Source: JABMQB01 sp963666575 (GTDB lineage Bacteria > Bacteroidota > Bacteroidia > Bacteroidales > Prolixibacteraceae). From it: 64,000 nt of DNA. Numbering within the stretch: position 1 is the first letter of the stretch; every line of letters starts with the position of its first letter. The notes under the pieces were generated by a model. The model ran no database searches. It was given only the letters and a program-made list of their open reading frames with translations, and was not told the origin of the DNA. Shown here piece by piece: positions 54,115 through 61,773 of the stretch. The DNA is taken from positions 124,001-188,000 of the forward strand of contig CAXXYG010000016.1 in assembly GCA_963666575.2 (NCBI GenBank), in the 5' to 3' direction. Made by a program: the position numbers and the translations under genes.

Positions 54115-55230
54115 CTATTTTTTAGTTACTTTTACTTTTTTAGTGGGTGCAATTTCAGCATTTCTAATTTTTAGCTGGTTTTCAACATTTTTAGCAAGGT
54201 CGGCAAATGCCATCCCTGTTAACGATTCGGGGTCATTTGCAACTGGTGTTCCATAATCTCCGCCTTCTCGTATGCTTTGTACGATTGGTATTTGCCCTAA
54301 AAATGGCAAACCTAGTTTTTCAGCCAAATTTTTACCCCCATCTTTACCAAAAATATAGTATTTGTTATCGGGTAATTCAGCCGGTGTAAACCACGACATA
54401 TTTTCGACTAATCCCAAAACAGGCACATCAATTGATTTGCTCTGAAACATTGATGCCCCTTTAATTACATCGGCCAATGCCACATCCTGAGGTGTAGTAA
54501 CAATTACAGCCGCCGTAACCGGAACAGACTGTACGAGTGTTAAATGAATATCGCTAGTGCCCGGAGGTAAGTCGATTAACAAATAATCAAGGCCTCCCCA
54601 CAAACCATCGGCAATTAATTGTTTAAGTGCATTTGAAGCCATTGGTCCACGCCAAATCAATGCATTTTCGGGCGCCACAAAAAAACCAATGGATAGAAAT
54701 TTTACCCCAAATTTTTCAACCGGATGAATATAATCTTTTTTCTCAATCCGTTCGGCTACCGGCCTCTCACCTTCAGCCCCAAACATTTTAGGAATTGAAG
54801 GGCCAAAAATATCAGCATCAATCAGCCCCACTTTATATCCTTTTTTAGCTAAAGCCACAGCCAAATTTACCGAAACAGTTGATTTTCCAACACCTCCTTT
54901 GCCTGAAGCTATAGCTAAAATATTTGTAACACCGGGAAGTACCGCCCGCTCCATGTTATGAATAAATTTGACAGAAATATTGCCTTTTATTTCAACATCT
55001 TTCCCAAAATGCCTTTCAATAGCTACTTCACAAAAATTAACCAGGCGCTTAATATTTGGGTCATCCGATTTTTGAAACACCAATGAAAAACTTATTTTTT
55101 TTCCTGTGATTCTAATTTCCTGTACCATATCGAGCGCGACAATATTTTCGTCACTTCCCGGAAACTTTACTTTTACTAAAGCATCGGTAATATTTTTTGG
55201 TACGATTAATTTTCGTGGAATATCGGCCAT
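54115..55230 (-). CDS. Mrp/NBP35-family P-loop ATPase (Fe-S carrier type)
   Basis: A 371-residue protein: an N-terminal MIP18/DUF59-like domain (residues 1-85), then the deviant Walker A ASGKGGVGKSTVSVNLA and DADIFGPSIPKMFG. Family members carry and insert iron-sulfur clusters. The C-terminal CxxC that bridges a cluster in ApbC/NBP35 is not visible: the matching region reads VENMSWFTPAELPDNKYYIFG, without cysteines, as in other Bacteroidota copies I know. Last gene of the PSP1-gldH-trmB-atl-mrp run, 41 bases after the Atl gene. Confidence 0.85.
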   Translation of the reverse strand: MADIPRKLIVPKNITDALVKVKFPGSDENIVALDMVQEIRITGKKISFSLVFQKSDDPNIKRLVNFCEVAIERHFGKDVEIKGNISVKFIHNMERAVLPGVTNILAIASGKGGVGKSTVSVNLAVALAKKGYKVGLIDADIFGPSIPKMFGAEGERPVAERIEKKDYIHPVEKFGVKFLSIGFFVAPENALIWRGPMASNALKQLIADGLWGGLDYLLIDLPPGTSDIHLTLVQSVPVTAAVIVTTPQDVALADVIKGASMFQSKSIDVPVLGLVENMSWFTPAELPDNKYYIFGKDGGKNLAEKLGLPFLGQIPIVQSIREGGDYGTPVANDPESLTGMAFADLAKNVENQLKIRNAEIAPTKKVKVTKK

Positions 55231-55271
55231 AATCTATTTTTAAATAAACAAATGTTCAAAATTAATAATTC

Positions 55272-55598
55272 TTATTCAAGTTCCTTCATAGGATCCCAGA
55301 AAAAATCTGCAAAGTTTTGGATTTGCCCTTCAATCACAGAAATTCCTTCACCTTCAAGCAATTCCTCCATTGCATTTGAGGAATCAAAATGGTGCTTACC
55401 GGTTAACAATCCATTGCGGTTCACTACTCTGTGAGCAGGAACAAATTCATTATGCGATGATGATGCGTTCATAGCCCATCCCACCATTCGCGAGGCCCCG
55501 GGAGATCCCAAATACGATGCAATTGCTCCGTATGAAGTAACCCTACCGGCAGGAATTTGTTTAACAACCTGGTAAACCTGGTCAAAAAAACTACTCAT
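55272..55598 (-). CDS. Alkyltransferase-like (Atl) DNA-binding protein, MGMT family
   Basis: A 108-residue protein with the C-terminal MGMT fold: IPAGRVTSYGAIASYLGSPGASRMVGWAMN contains the helix-turn-helix and the arginine finger. The active-site motif PCHRV reads PAHRV here, with alanine A55 in place of the methyl-accepting cysteine. It therefore cannot repair by alkyl transfer; Atl proteins instead bind O6-alkylguanine and hand it to nucleotide excision repair. T. thermophilus Atl also has alanine at this place. Located nine bases after trmB. Confidence 0.85.
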   Translation of the reverse strand: MSSFFDQVYQVVKQIPAGRVTSYGAIASYLGSPGASRMVGWAMNASSSHNEFVPAHRVVNRNGLLTGKHHFDSSNAMEELLEGEGISVIEGQIQNFADFFWDPMKELE

Positions 55599-55607
55599 AT
55601 ATAAATA

Positions 55608-56351
55608 TTAAAGATCGCGGGCGCTACGGCCAAAACTTCGGTATTCGTCTTTTTCGATATCAACAAGTGGTTCAGTCAGAGGAATTTTATCATTCATTTC
55701 AAATGAAAGGTATTTGATTAAAATACCACGCGCCAACCATTGTTTTTCATAAAATGTTTTAATGTTTAAAATATCATCCAGGATTTCAGATTCATATAAG
55801 TTATTTGTGTTGGAAACTATTTTAAAACCATTTTCATTGACCATAGCCAATGTGTATTGGTACTGAAAATTACTATCGGTTTTTAAATGAATGATCCCCC
55901 TATTTTTTAAAAATTGCCTGTAATTTTGAATAAAATTAGTTGCAGTTAACCTTTTCCGTGTACTTTTCATTTGTGGATCGGGGAAAGTTAACCAGATTTC
56001 ATCTACTTCGTTTGTTTGAAAAAACAGCCCGGACAATTCAATGTTTGTGCGGATAAAAGCAACGTTTTTTAGGCCTTGCTCAAACGATTGTTTGGCGCCC
56101 TTCCACATTCTGGCTCCTTTTATATCAATACCTATAAAATTTTTATTGGGAAATAATTTTGCAAGTTCAACTGTATATTCACCCTTGCCACAACCTAATT
56201 CTACAATAATTGGATGATTGTTATTAAAGTAACTTTTATGCCATTTCCCTTTTAAATGAAAGTCTGATCCCTTGAGTTTTCCATATGTAGCCTCAAAAAC
56301 ATGGTCAAAAGTTTCAAGCTCAGCAAATTTTATAAGTTTCCCTTTACCCAC
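55608..56351 (-). CDS. trmB: tRNA (guanine46-N7)-methyltransferase
   Basis: About 247 residues if started at GTG 56351, four bases after the gldH stop; the longer frame from 56390 overlaps gldH by 35 bases and adds 13 residues unlike the family, whose start usually reads GKxKLxKFAExxTF as here (GKGKLIKFAELETF). SAM motif VELGCGKGEYTVELA, then IGIDIKGARMWKGA and the TrmB signature IWLTFPDPQMKSTRKRLT. It methylates G46 in the variable loop of tRNA. Confidence 0.9.
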   Translation of the reverse strand: MGKGKLIKFAELETFDHVFEATYGKLKGSDFHLKGKWHKSYFNNNHPIIVELGCGKGEYTVELAKLFPNKNFIGIDIKGARMWKGAKQSFEQGLKNVAFIRTNIELSGLFFQTNEVDEIWLTFPDPQMKSTRKRLTATNFIQNYRQFLKNRGIIHLKTDSNFQYQYTLAMVNENGFKIVSNTNNLYESEILDDILNIKTFYEKQWLARGILIKYLSFEMNDKIPLTEPLVDIEKDEYRSFGRSARDL

Positions 56352-56355
56352 AGTA

Positions 56356-56829
56356 CTATTCAATAGATTCAACTCTAAAACCAATTGCATTAATACCTTC
56401 CAATTCCCCGGTTCGCATTCCTTGCTGAATAGTTACCTGGTATTCCCCCGATTGAGGGAAATATACATTCCTTCGGTAAAAAAACCGGTTGTCACGAACT
56501 TTCCCCATACCGCTCCCAAGCCATTTCCCCGATGGATCGGTTATTGGAAAATCCAGAGTGTCGGTTAAAACTTCTCCACCAGGAGGTTTTACTGAAACAA
56601 ACAACCATAAATTTCGGTATTGGTAATCCACAGTATTGCGGATATTAATATATAAATTGTGGTATTTTACAGTATCAGAAACAACAAAATCAAATTTAAT
56701 AAGAGAATCCTTTAACCATGTATTATTTTCAATTTCGGCATAATCTTCAAACACCCACTTTTTATCGCATGATTGGGTAATAAAAAAAATTCCTATTAGG
56801 GTAACAACCAAAAAAAACAATCGACGCAT
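56356..56829 (-). CDS. gldH: Gliding motility lipoprotein GldH
   Basis: A 157-residue lipoprotein with signal MRRLFFLVVTLIGIFFITQSC (acylated cysteine at 21). NNTWLKDSLIKFDFVVSDTVKYHNLYINIRNTVDYQYRNLWLFV and GGEVLTDTLDFPITDPSGKWLGSGMGKVRDNRF are typical of GldH, needed for gliding in Flavobacterium and conserved widely in Bacteroidota, including non-gliders. Located five bases after the PSP1 gene, as usual in this phylum. It likely sits in the periplasm on a membrane. Confidence 0.9.
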   Translation of the reverse strand: MRRLFFLVVTLIGIFFITQSCDKKWVFEDYAEIENNTWLKDSLIKFDFVVSDTVKYHNLYINIRNTVDYQYRNLWLFVSVKPPGGEVLTDTLDFPITDPSGKWLGSGMGKVRDNRFFYRRNVYFPQSGEYQVTIQQGMRTGELEGINAIGFRVESIE

Positions 56830-56834
56830 TGATT

Positions 56835-57992
56835 TTATCTTTTTCTGTTCGGCTTACTATTTGGTGATGTATTTCCTGATTTATTAGGTGATTTTTTCAC
56901 AAATCGTTTTCTTCTCCTGGAATGTTGGTGTTTTGGTTTATCAAACCTGTTAAGGCTATCTTGCCCAACAACATTTTCGAAAACTGTTTCTTCTTTTTTC
57001 ATCGAAGAATCTTCAAAACGAATACTTTCAGGTTTTTTGCCTGCTTTATTCATTCGAATAACTTCCTTCACCATTTTAATCGTAACCGGCACCTGAGTTG
57101 ATGATGATTTATTGTTTGAAGAATACCAAAATATACCGTTAAAAATATCGGCCTTTTGAAAATAATACCTGGCATCTTCAGTTTCCAAAGGAATATCGGT
57201 AGGAGGAAATCCTTTCTGAGCATCGATGTAAGCATCGACCTCAAAATTTAAACAGCATTTTAATTTTCCACACTGCCCAGCCAGTTTTTGAGGATTGAGC
57301 GAAATTTCCTGATAACGCGCCGCATTGGTTGTAACCGACACAAAACTACTTATCCAGGTTGCACAACAGAGTTCGCGCCCACAAGGGCCAATTCCTCCAA
57401 TCCGCCCGGCTTCTTGCCTGGCACCAATTTGTTTCATTTCAATACGTATCCTGAAATTTTCGGCCAGTACACGTATTAATTGGCGAAAATCAACCCGCTC
57501 ATCTGCAATATAATAAAAGATAGCTTTTGTACGGTCGCCCTGATATTCAACATCGCCAATTTTCATAGCAAGGTCCAAATCATTTGTGATTTGCCTTGAA
57601 CGAATCATGGTTTTGTGCTCCAGCGAAATAGCCTCTTTCCATTTATCAATGTCAACATCTTTGGCTTTACGGTAAATCTTTCTTAATTCGCCATTCACCA
57701 TTGTTACCTTGTGCTTTTTCATCTGTTCAAGGACAAGGTCTCCGGTTAAAGAGATAATTCCGATATCGTGCCCAGGATTTGCTTCAACAGCAACAATATC
57801 GCCAACTTTTATTTTTAAGTTATTGACATTTCTGTAATAATCCTTACGGGTATTTTTAAACCTGACCTCAATCAGTTCACCTGGATTTGCTATGTTTTCT
57901 ATATCTTTCAGCCAATCTGTTACATCAAGTTTACAACATGAACCGCTCTCTTTGTAACAAATGCCTCGATCAATTAAGTCTACTTTTTCCAT
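56835..57992 (-). CDS. PSP1-domain protein (RicT-like)
   Basis: A protein of about 385 residues from ATG 57992 (a TTG two codons earlier is unlikely). The PSP1 C-terminal domain is at about residues 100-270 with the paired cysteine segments GGIGPCGRELCCATW and GQCGKLKCCLNFE; cysteines of this type bind a 4Fe-4S cluster in RicT of the B. subtilis Y-complex. The end of the chain is very basic (RRRKRFVKKSPNKS ... KPNRKR), suggesting RNA contact. First gene of the operon with gldH, trmB, atl and mrp, behind a near-consensus promoter. Confidence 0.85.
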   Translation of the reverse strand: MEKVDLIDRGICYKESGSCCKLDVTDWLKDIENIANPGELIEVRFKNTRKDYYRNVNNLKIKVGDIVAVEANPGHDIGIISLTGDLVLEQMKKHKVTMVNGELRKIYRKAKDVDIDKWKEAISLEHKTMIRSRQITNDLDLAMKIGDVEYQGDRTKAIFYYIADERVDFRQLIRVLAENFRIRIEMKQIGARQEAGRIGGIGPCGRELCCATWISSFVSVTTNAARYQEISLNPQKLAGQCGKLKCCLNFEVDAYIDAQKGFPPTDIPLETEDARYYFQKADIFNGIFWYSSNNKSSSTQVPVTIKMVKEVIRMNKAGKKPESIRFEDSSMKKEETVFENVVGQDSLNRFDKPKHQHSRRRKRFVKKSPNKSGNTSPNSKPNRKR

Positions 57993-58020
57993 AATCAAAT
58001 ATTTGCTTTCCCCTCTTTCT

Positions 58021-58051
58021 CAAAAATAGTAATAAAGGTTAAGCGCTACAA
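58021..58051 (-). promoter_or_regulatory. Promoter of the PSP1-gldH-trmB-atl-mrp operon
   Basis: On the minus strand TTG (58051-58049), 20 bases, TATTTTTG (58028-58021): a full match to TTG-N19..21-TAnnTTTG. It leaves a leader of about 22 bases before the ATG at 57992. Confidence 0.6.
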
Positions 58052-58161
58052 AAATAATTAATAATACCAATTTGATTATAAATTGCTTGTGTTAAAAATT
58101 AAAATGAGGGCTTAATCAGAAGTATTATTGCTATTTTTTTGGGTTTTGGGGTTCTAAACAA

Positions 58162-59286
58162 CTATTTCTTAATCATTTTAGCCATGCGCAGGGCTACATC
58201 CAAAAAAATAATCCTTGGATTACCATTCATAACAATATGTTTATAGGTAAGCTCAAACTCCGATGAAATTAATGTAATGTTGCGTTCATTAATAAACGGA
58301 CAAAATTTATTCCCCCATTCTTTTTCACTTTTGTTGAGGTATACTAATTTGCTGTTTTTCAAATTCAGGACAAAATATTCGCGCACCAGTTTTAGGCAAT
58401 AAGTCAAAAATCCTTTCTGCTTTTCACGGCCAATTGAAGCAATTTCTTCGGCCCAATGTATTAGATTGAGTGTTTCAGGTTTATATGCAAAACGCATTAA
58501 CTCCTGAAATTTAGCGAAAAAATACTCATTGTCTTCATCCGGATTTAAGTATTCGAGGGCTTTAATAAAACTTCCATTGGACAAATGCACTTGCTCATCA
58601 ATCAATTCTGTATCAACGTCAGGCATTTCCATTAATTTATTTTTTAAAGAATCATCATCAATTCGTGGGATTTTAATTAATTGTGCCCTCGACCGAATAG
58701 TTGATATTATAGCTTCTTCATTTTCGGAAACCAATATAAACAGGGTTTTACTTGGAGGCTCTTCAATTATTTTAAGCAGCTTATTAGAACATGAAGCATT
58801 CATCTTTTCAGGCAACCAAATAATCATCACCTTAAATTCCGATTCGAATGATTTTAAATTGAGTTTTTTTATAATTGATTCGCTCTCTTTTTCATAAATC
58901 ATCCCTTGAGAATTCTCGACTCCGGCAAAACTCAACCACTGATTTAAAGTAAAATAGGGATTCTTTAATACATATTCGCGATACTGGTGAATAAAATCAT
59001 CGCTAGTTGGTTTTGTAATGTTCCTGATTTTAAATACAGGGAATACAAAGTGCAGGTCGGGATGAGCCAGTTTTTTGTATTTATGGCACGAAGGGCAAAC
59101 ACCACACGAATCAGTTTCCGACCTGTCGAGGCACGAAACATACTGTGCATAAGCCAATGCCAGCGCCAATTTCCCTGTCCCCTCAGGTCCCGCCAATAAT
59201 TGGGCATGACTTACTCTTTCATCTCTAACAGAAAGTATCAATCGGTCTTTTACGGCTTGCTGCCCTACCACATCTTTAAAAAACAT
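58162..59286 (-). CDS. holB: DNA polymerase III subunit delta prime
   Basis: A 374-residue clamp-loader subunit. FKDVVGQQAVKDRLI starts an AAA+ domain; the P-loop AGPEGTGKLALALAYA lacks the usual Ser/Thr after GK, in keeping with the non-catalytic role of delta prime. A zinc-binding cluster follows (CLDRSETDSCGVCPSCHKYKK), then KLLKIIEEPPSKTLFILVSENEEAIISTIRSRAQ with the SRC-like sensor region SRA. It acts with DnaX and HolA to load the sliding clamp. Divergent from pgk. Confidence 0.9.
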   Translation of the reverse strand: MFFKDVVGQQAVKDRLILSVRDERVSHAQLLAGPEGTGKLALALAYAQYVSCLDRSETDSCGVCPSCHKYKKLAHPDLHFVFPVFKIRNITKPTSDDFIHQYREYVLKNPYFTLNQWLSFAGVENSQGMIYEKESESIIKKLNLKSFESEFKVMIIWLPEKMNASCSNKLLKIIEEPPSKTLFILVSENEEAIISTIRSRAQLIKIPRIDDDSLKNKLMEMPDVDTELIDEQVHLSNGSFIKALEYLNPDEDNEYFFAKFQELMRFAYKPETLNLIHWAEEIASIGREKQKGFLTYCLKLVREYFVLNLKNSKLVYLNKSEKEWGNKFCPFINERNITLISSEFELTYKHIVMNGNPRIIFLDVALRMAKMIKK

Positions 59287-59348
59287 TCAATTATTTTAAG
59301 TTTTTAAAACCAACGTATTTGTTTTGCCCAAATTCAATTATTGTACCC

Positions 59349-59380
59349 CAAAATTAGATTTTTTATTGAATTTTTGCCAA
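59349..59380 (-). promoter_or_regulatory. Promoter of holB
   Basis: On the minus strand TTG (59380-59378), 21 bases, TAATTTTG (59356-59349), matching the Bacteroidota consensus; the holB ATG is about 60 bases downstream. Confidence 0.5.
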
Positions 59381-59421
59381 GTTATCTATTCTTTAAATTG
59401 TCGTACAATAAAAAAATACGA

Positions 59422-59452
59422 TTCATTCAACCATGAAAAATTAATATCTTTG
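59422..59452 (+). promoter_or_regulatory. Promoter of pgk
   Basis: TATCTTTG (59445-59452) is an exact minus-7 match, with TTC at 59422-59424 in the place of TTG, 20 bases upstream. Transcription would begin near 59459, after the first in-frame ATG at 59455, which favours the start at 59482. Confidence 0.5.
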
Positions 59453-59481
59453 AGATGATTAAAGAATTAAAAAAAACTATT

Positions 59482-60678
59482 ATGCAGAACATTAACACAT
59501 ATGATTTTACCGGAAAAAAAGCGCTTATTCGCGTAGATTTTAATGTCCCTCTAAATGAAAAATTTGAGATTACGGATGATACCCGAATAAGGGCTGCTTT
59601 ACCAACCATCAAAAAAGTTATTGAAAAGGGTGGATCTCCCATTATAATGTCACACCTCGGCCGGCCAAAAACCGGTCCGGAAGATAAATTTTCGTTAAAA
59701 CATTTAACTTCTCACCTATCGGAACTACTTGATGGAGCTACTGTAAAAATTGCTCCCGACTGTATTGGCGATGAAGCTAAAAAAATGGCTGATGAGCTAA
59801 AAGCAGGTGAAGTTTTGGTTCTCGAAAACCTTCGGTTCTATAAAGAAGAAACTGGTGGTGATGAGGCATTTGCCGGCAAATTAGCTGAAAATGGTGACTG
59901 CTGGATTAACGATGCTTTTGGAACAGCCCACCGTGCTCATGCCTCAACTGCTGTTATAGCCAAATTTTTTCCTGCCGATAAAATGTTCGGTTATGTAATT
60001 GGGGGCGAACTCGAAAGCCTTGACAAAGTATTGGCCAGCCCTAAACGCCCAATGACAGCGATTATGGGAGGTGCAAAAGTATCATCAAAAATTACCATCA
60101 TCGAAAATCTTCTTGACAAAGTAGATAACCTGATTTTAGGAGGTGGTATGACATATACTTTTATTAAAGCTCATGGCGGTAATGTTGGTGGATCGATTTG
60201 TGAAGATGATTTTATTGAAACTGCATTACGCATTGAAAAAGCTGCGGCTGAAAAAGGTGTTAAACTATATATTGCTTCAGATGTAATTGCAGCAGATGCT
60301 TTTTCGCCCGATGCAAATACACAATTGGTTGCTGCCGATTCTATTCCAGAGGGTTGGGAAGGGCTCGATGCCGGCCCTGATAGCATTAAAGTATTTAAAG
60401 AAGTTATCGAAAACTCGGGTACTATTCTTTGGAATGGGCCAGTTGGAGTTTTTGAGTTTGATAAATTTGCTGTTGGATCAAGGGCAGTAGCCGATGCTAT
60501 TGCTGCCGCCACAAAAAAAGGCGCTTTTTCATTAATAGGAGGTGGCGATTCAGTTGCTTGCATTAATAAATTTGAACTGGCAAACGAAGTATCTTACATT
60601 TCAACTGCCGGTGGCGCACTGCTCGAATACCTCGAAGGAAAGGTCCTTCCGGGAATAGCAGCCGTGCGTGGAGAATAA
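59482..60678 (+). CDS. pgk: Phosphoglycerate kinase
   Basis: A 398-residue glycolytic enzyme that transfers phosphate from 1,3-bisphosphoglycerate to ADP. ALIRVDFNVPLNE near the N-terminus, SHLGRP, NDAFGTAHRAHAS, AIMGGAKVSSKI and the C-terminal nucleotide loop GGGDSVACINKF are all present. I start at ATG 59482 (MQNINTYDFTGKKA), as in related proteins; the ATG at 59455 would lie at or before the predicted transcript start. Followed by a terminator. Confidence 0.95.
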   Translation: MQNINTYDFTGKKALIRVDFNVPLNEKFEITDDTRIRAALPTIKKVIEKGGSPIIMSHLGRPKTGPEDKFSLKHLTSHLSELLDGATVKIAPDCIGDEAKKMADELKAGEVLVLENLRFYKEETGGDEAFAGKLAENGDCWINDAFGTAHRAHASTAVIAKFFPADKMFGYVIGGELESLDKVLASPKRPMTAIMGGAKVSSKITIIENLLDKVDNLILGGGMTYTFIKAHGGNVGGSICEDDFIETALRIEKAAAEKGVKLYIASDVIAADAFSPDANTQLVAADSIPEGWEGLDAGPDSIKVFKEVIENSGTILWNGPVGVFEFDKFAVGSRAVADAIAAATKKGAFSLIGGGDSVACINKFELANEVSYISTAGGALLEYLEGKVLPGIAAVRGE

Positions 60679-60702
60679 ACAAAAAACAAAAAATACATAT
60701 TC

Positions 60703-60733
60703 AAAACCCGGAGCAATTGTTTCGGGTTTTTTT
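60703..60733 (+). terminator. Intrinsic terminator after pgk
   Basis: AAAACCCG (60703-60710) pairs with CGGGTTTT (60723-60730), 12-base loop, followed by further T residues. It lies 25 bases after the pgk stop. Confidence 0.8.
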
Positions 60734-60829
60734 ATCTGCAATAATTACAATATTACAGCAATTACAATGTTAGTAAAAGAGCAGATTATCATAATCAACA
60801 AAAATCATTAACTTTAAAAGAAAAAAAAC

Positions 60830-61258
60830 ATGTCAGCCAAAATTGAAAAAATAGACTCTATTTTCCCTGGCGTAAATTGCTGCCAAACAGTATTTAGTTT
60901 ATACGCTCCTGAATTAGGGCTCGATGAAAAAACAGCACTAAAAATTTCAAGTGGTTTTGGAGGAGGAATGGCATGTGCCGAAACTTGTGGGGCAGTAACC
61001 GGAGCCTACATGGTTTTAGGTTTAAAACACGGGCACAGCTCTTCTGACCCCGATGAAAAAACCAAAACAAAAAACATTGTAAAAAAATTTAACCAACTGT
61101 TTATTGAAAAACAGGGGTCACTTATTTGTAAAAAACTGGCAGGTTACGACATTTCAATTCCTGAAGAAGCCGAAAAAGCAACTGAAGAAGGTGTATTTAC
61201 AGAAAAATGCCCTGAATTTATTAAAACAGCCTGCCAAATAATTGATACCAATTTTTAA
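60830..61258 (+). CDS. C-GCAxxG-C-C family redox-type protein
   Basis: A 142-residue cytosolic protein. NCCQTVFSLYAPELGL, then SSGFGGGMACAETCGAVTGAYMVLGLKHG, match the cysteine/glycine pattern of the C-GCAxxG-C-C family, with further cysteines near the end (ICKKLAGYDI, EKCPEFIKTACQII). Members are common in anaerobes and facultative anaerobes and are thought to bind metal or take part in redox reactions; no function is proven. A small DUF2892 membrane gene follows after 53 bases, a frequent sort of neighbour for redox and sulfur genes. Confidence 0.75.
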   Translation: MSAKIEKIDSIFPGVNCCQTVFSLYAPELGLDEKTALKISSGFGGGMACAETCGAVTGAYMVLGLKHGHSSSDPDEKTKTKNIVKKFNQLFIEKQGSLICKKLAGYDISIPEEAEKATEEGVFTEKCPEFIKTACQIIDTNF

Positions 61259-61311
61259 GAAACTAATTTGCACATTAATTGTTTTACTACATACACATAA
61301 AATAATGAATT

Positions 61312-61500
61312 ATGAAATGTAACGTTGGATCGATTGACCGCTTAATTCGTATTATACTAGGATTAGCGATTGCTGTTATTGGGATAATTTTTGATAGTTG
61401 GTGGGGTTTGGTTGGATTAGTACCACTTGCAACAGGCCTTTTTCAATTGTGCCCACTTTATATTCCTTTTAAATTATCGACTGTAAAAAAAGAAAAATAG
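61312..61500 (+). CDS. DUF2892 small membrane protein
   Basis: A 62-residue protein with two hydrophobic segments (IIRIILGLAIAVIGIIF and WWGLVGLVPLATGLFQL) and the family end CPLYIPF. It begins MKCNVGSIDRLIR, typical of DUF2892 proteins, which often accompany rhodanese-like or redox proteins. Inner membrane; function unknown. The 273 bases after it, up to the mannosidase, show no other feature I can name. Confidence 0.8.
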   Translation: MKCNVGSIDRLIRIILGLAIAVIGIIFDSWWGLVGLVPLATGLFQLCPLYIPFKLSTVKKEK

Positions 61501-61773
61501 TTTCTTCTTTTATAGAATATCAATTATCCGGTTAACCTATAAATTTGATTGAATAAAATCAGGAGCTTGTGTTTTATACAATAAGTAAGTGATTTATGCC
61601 CTCTGAGTTAATTATTGTACTACAATTTATATACAGTGGTTCTACTATAAACTTCTGTGCCTAAATCAAATACCCAGTTATTTACGAAACGTATTTATTC
61701 ATTCTAAAAAAGATAATTCATTTGGCAATGTTCTTCTCTTTTTACACATTTGGGGAATAGAAACAATACTAAA

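Noticed and set aside
56352..56390. trmB start at 56390
   Set aside because: This adds 13 residues unlike TrmB and a 35-base overlap with gldH; GTG 56351 fits the family start and spacing.
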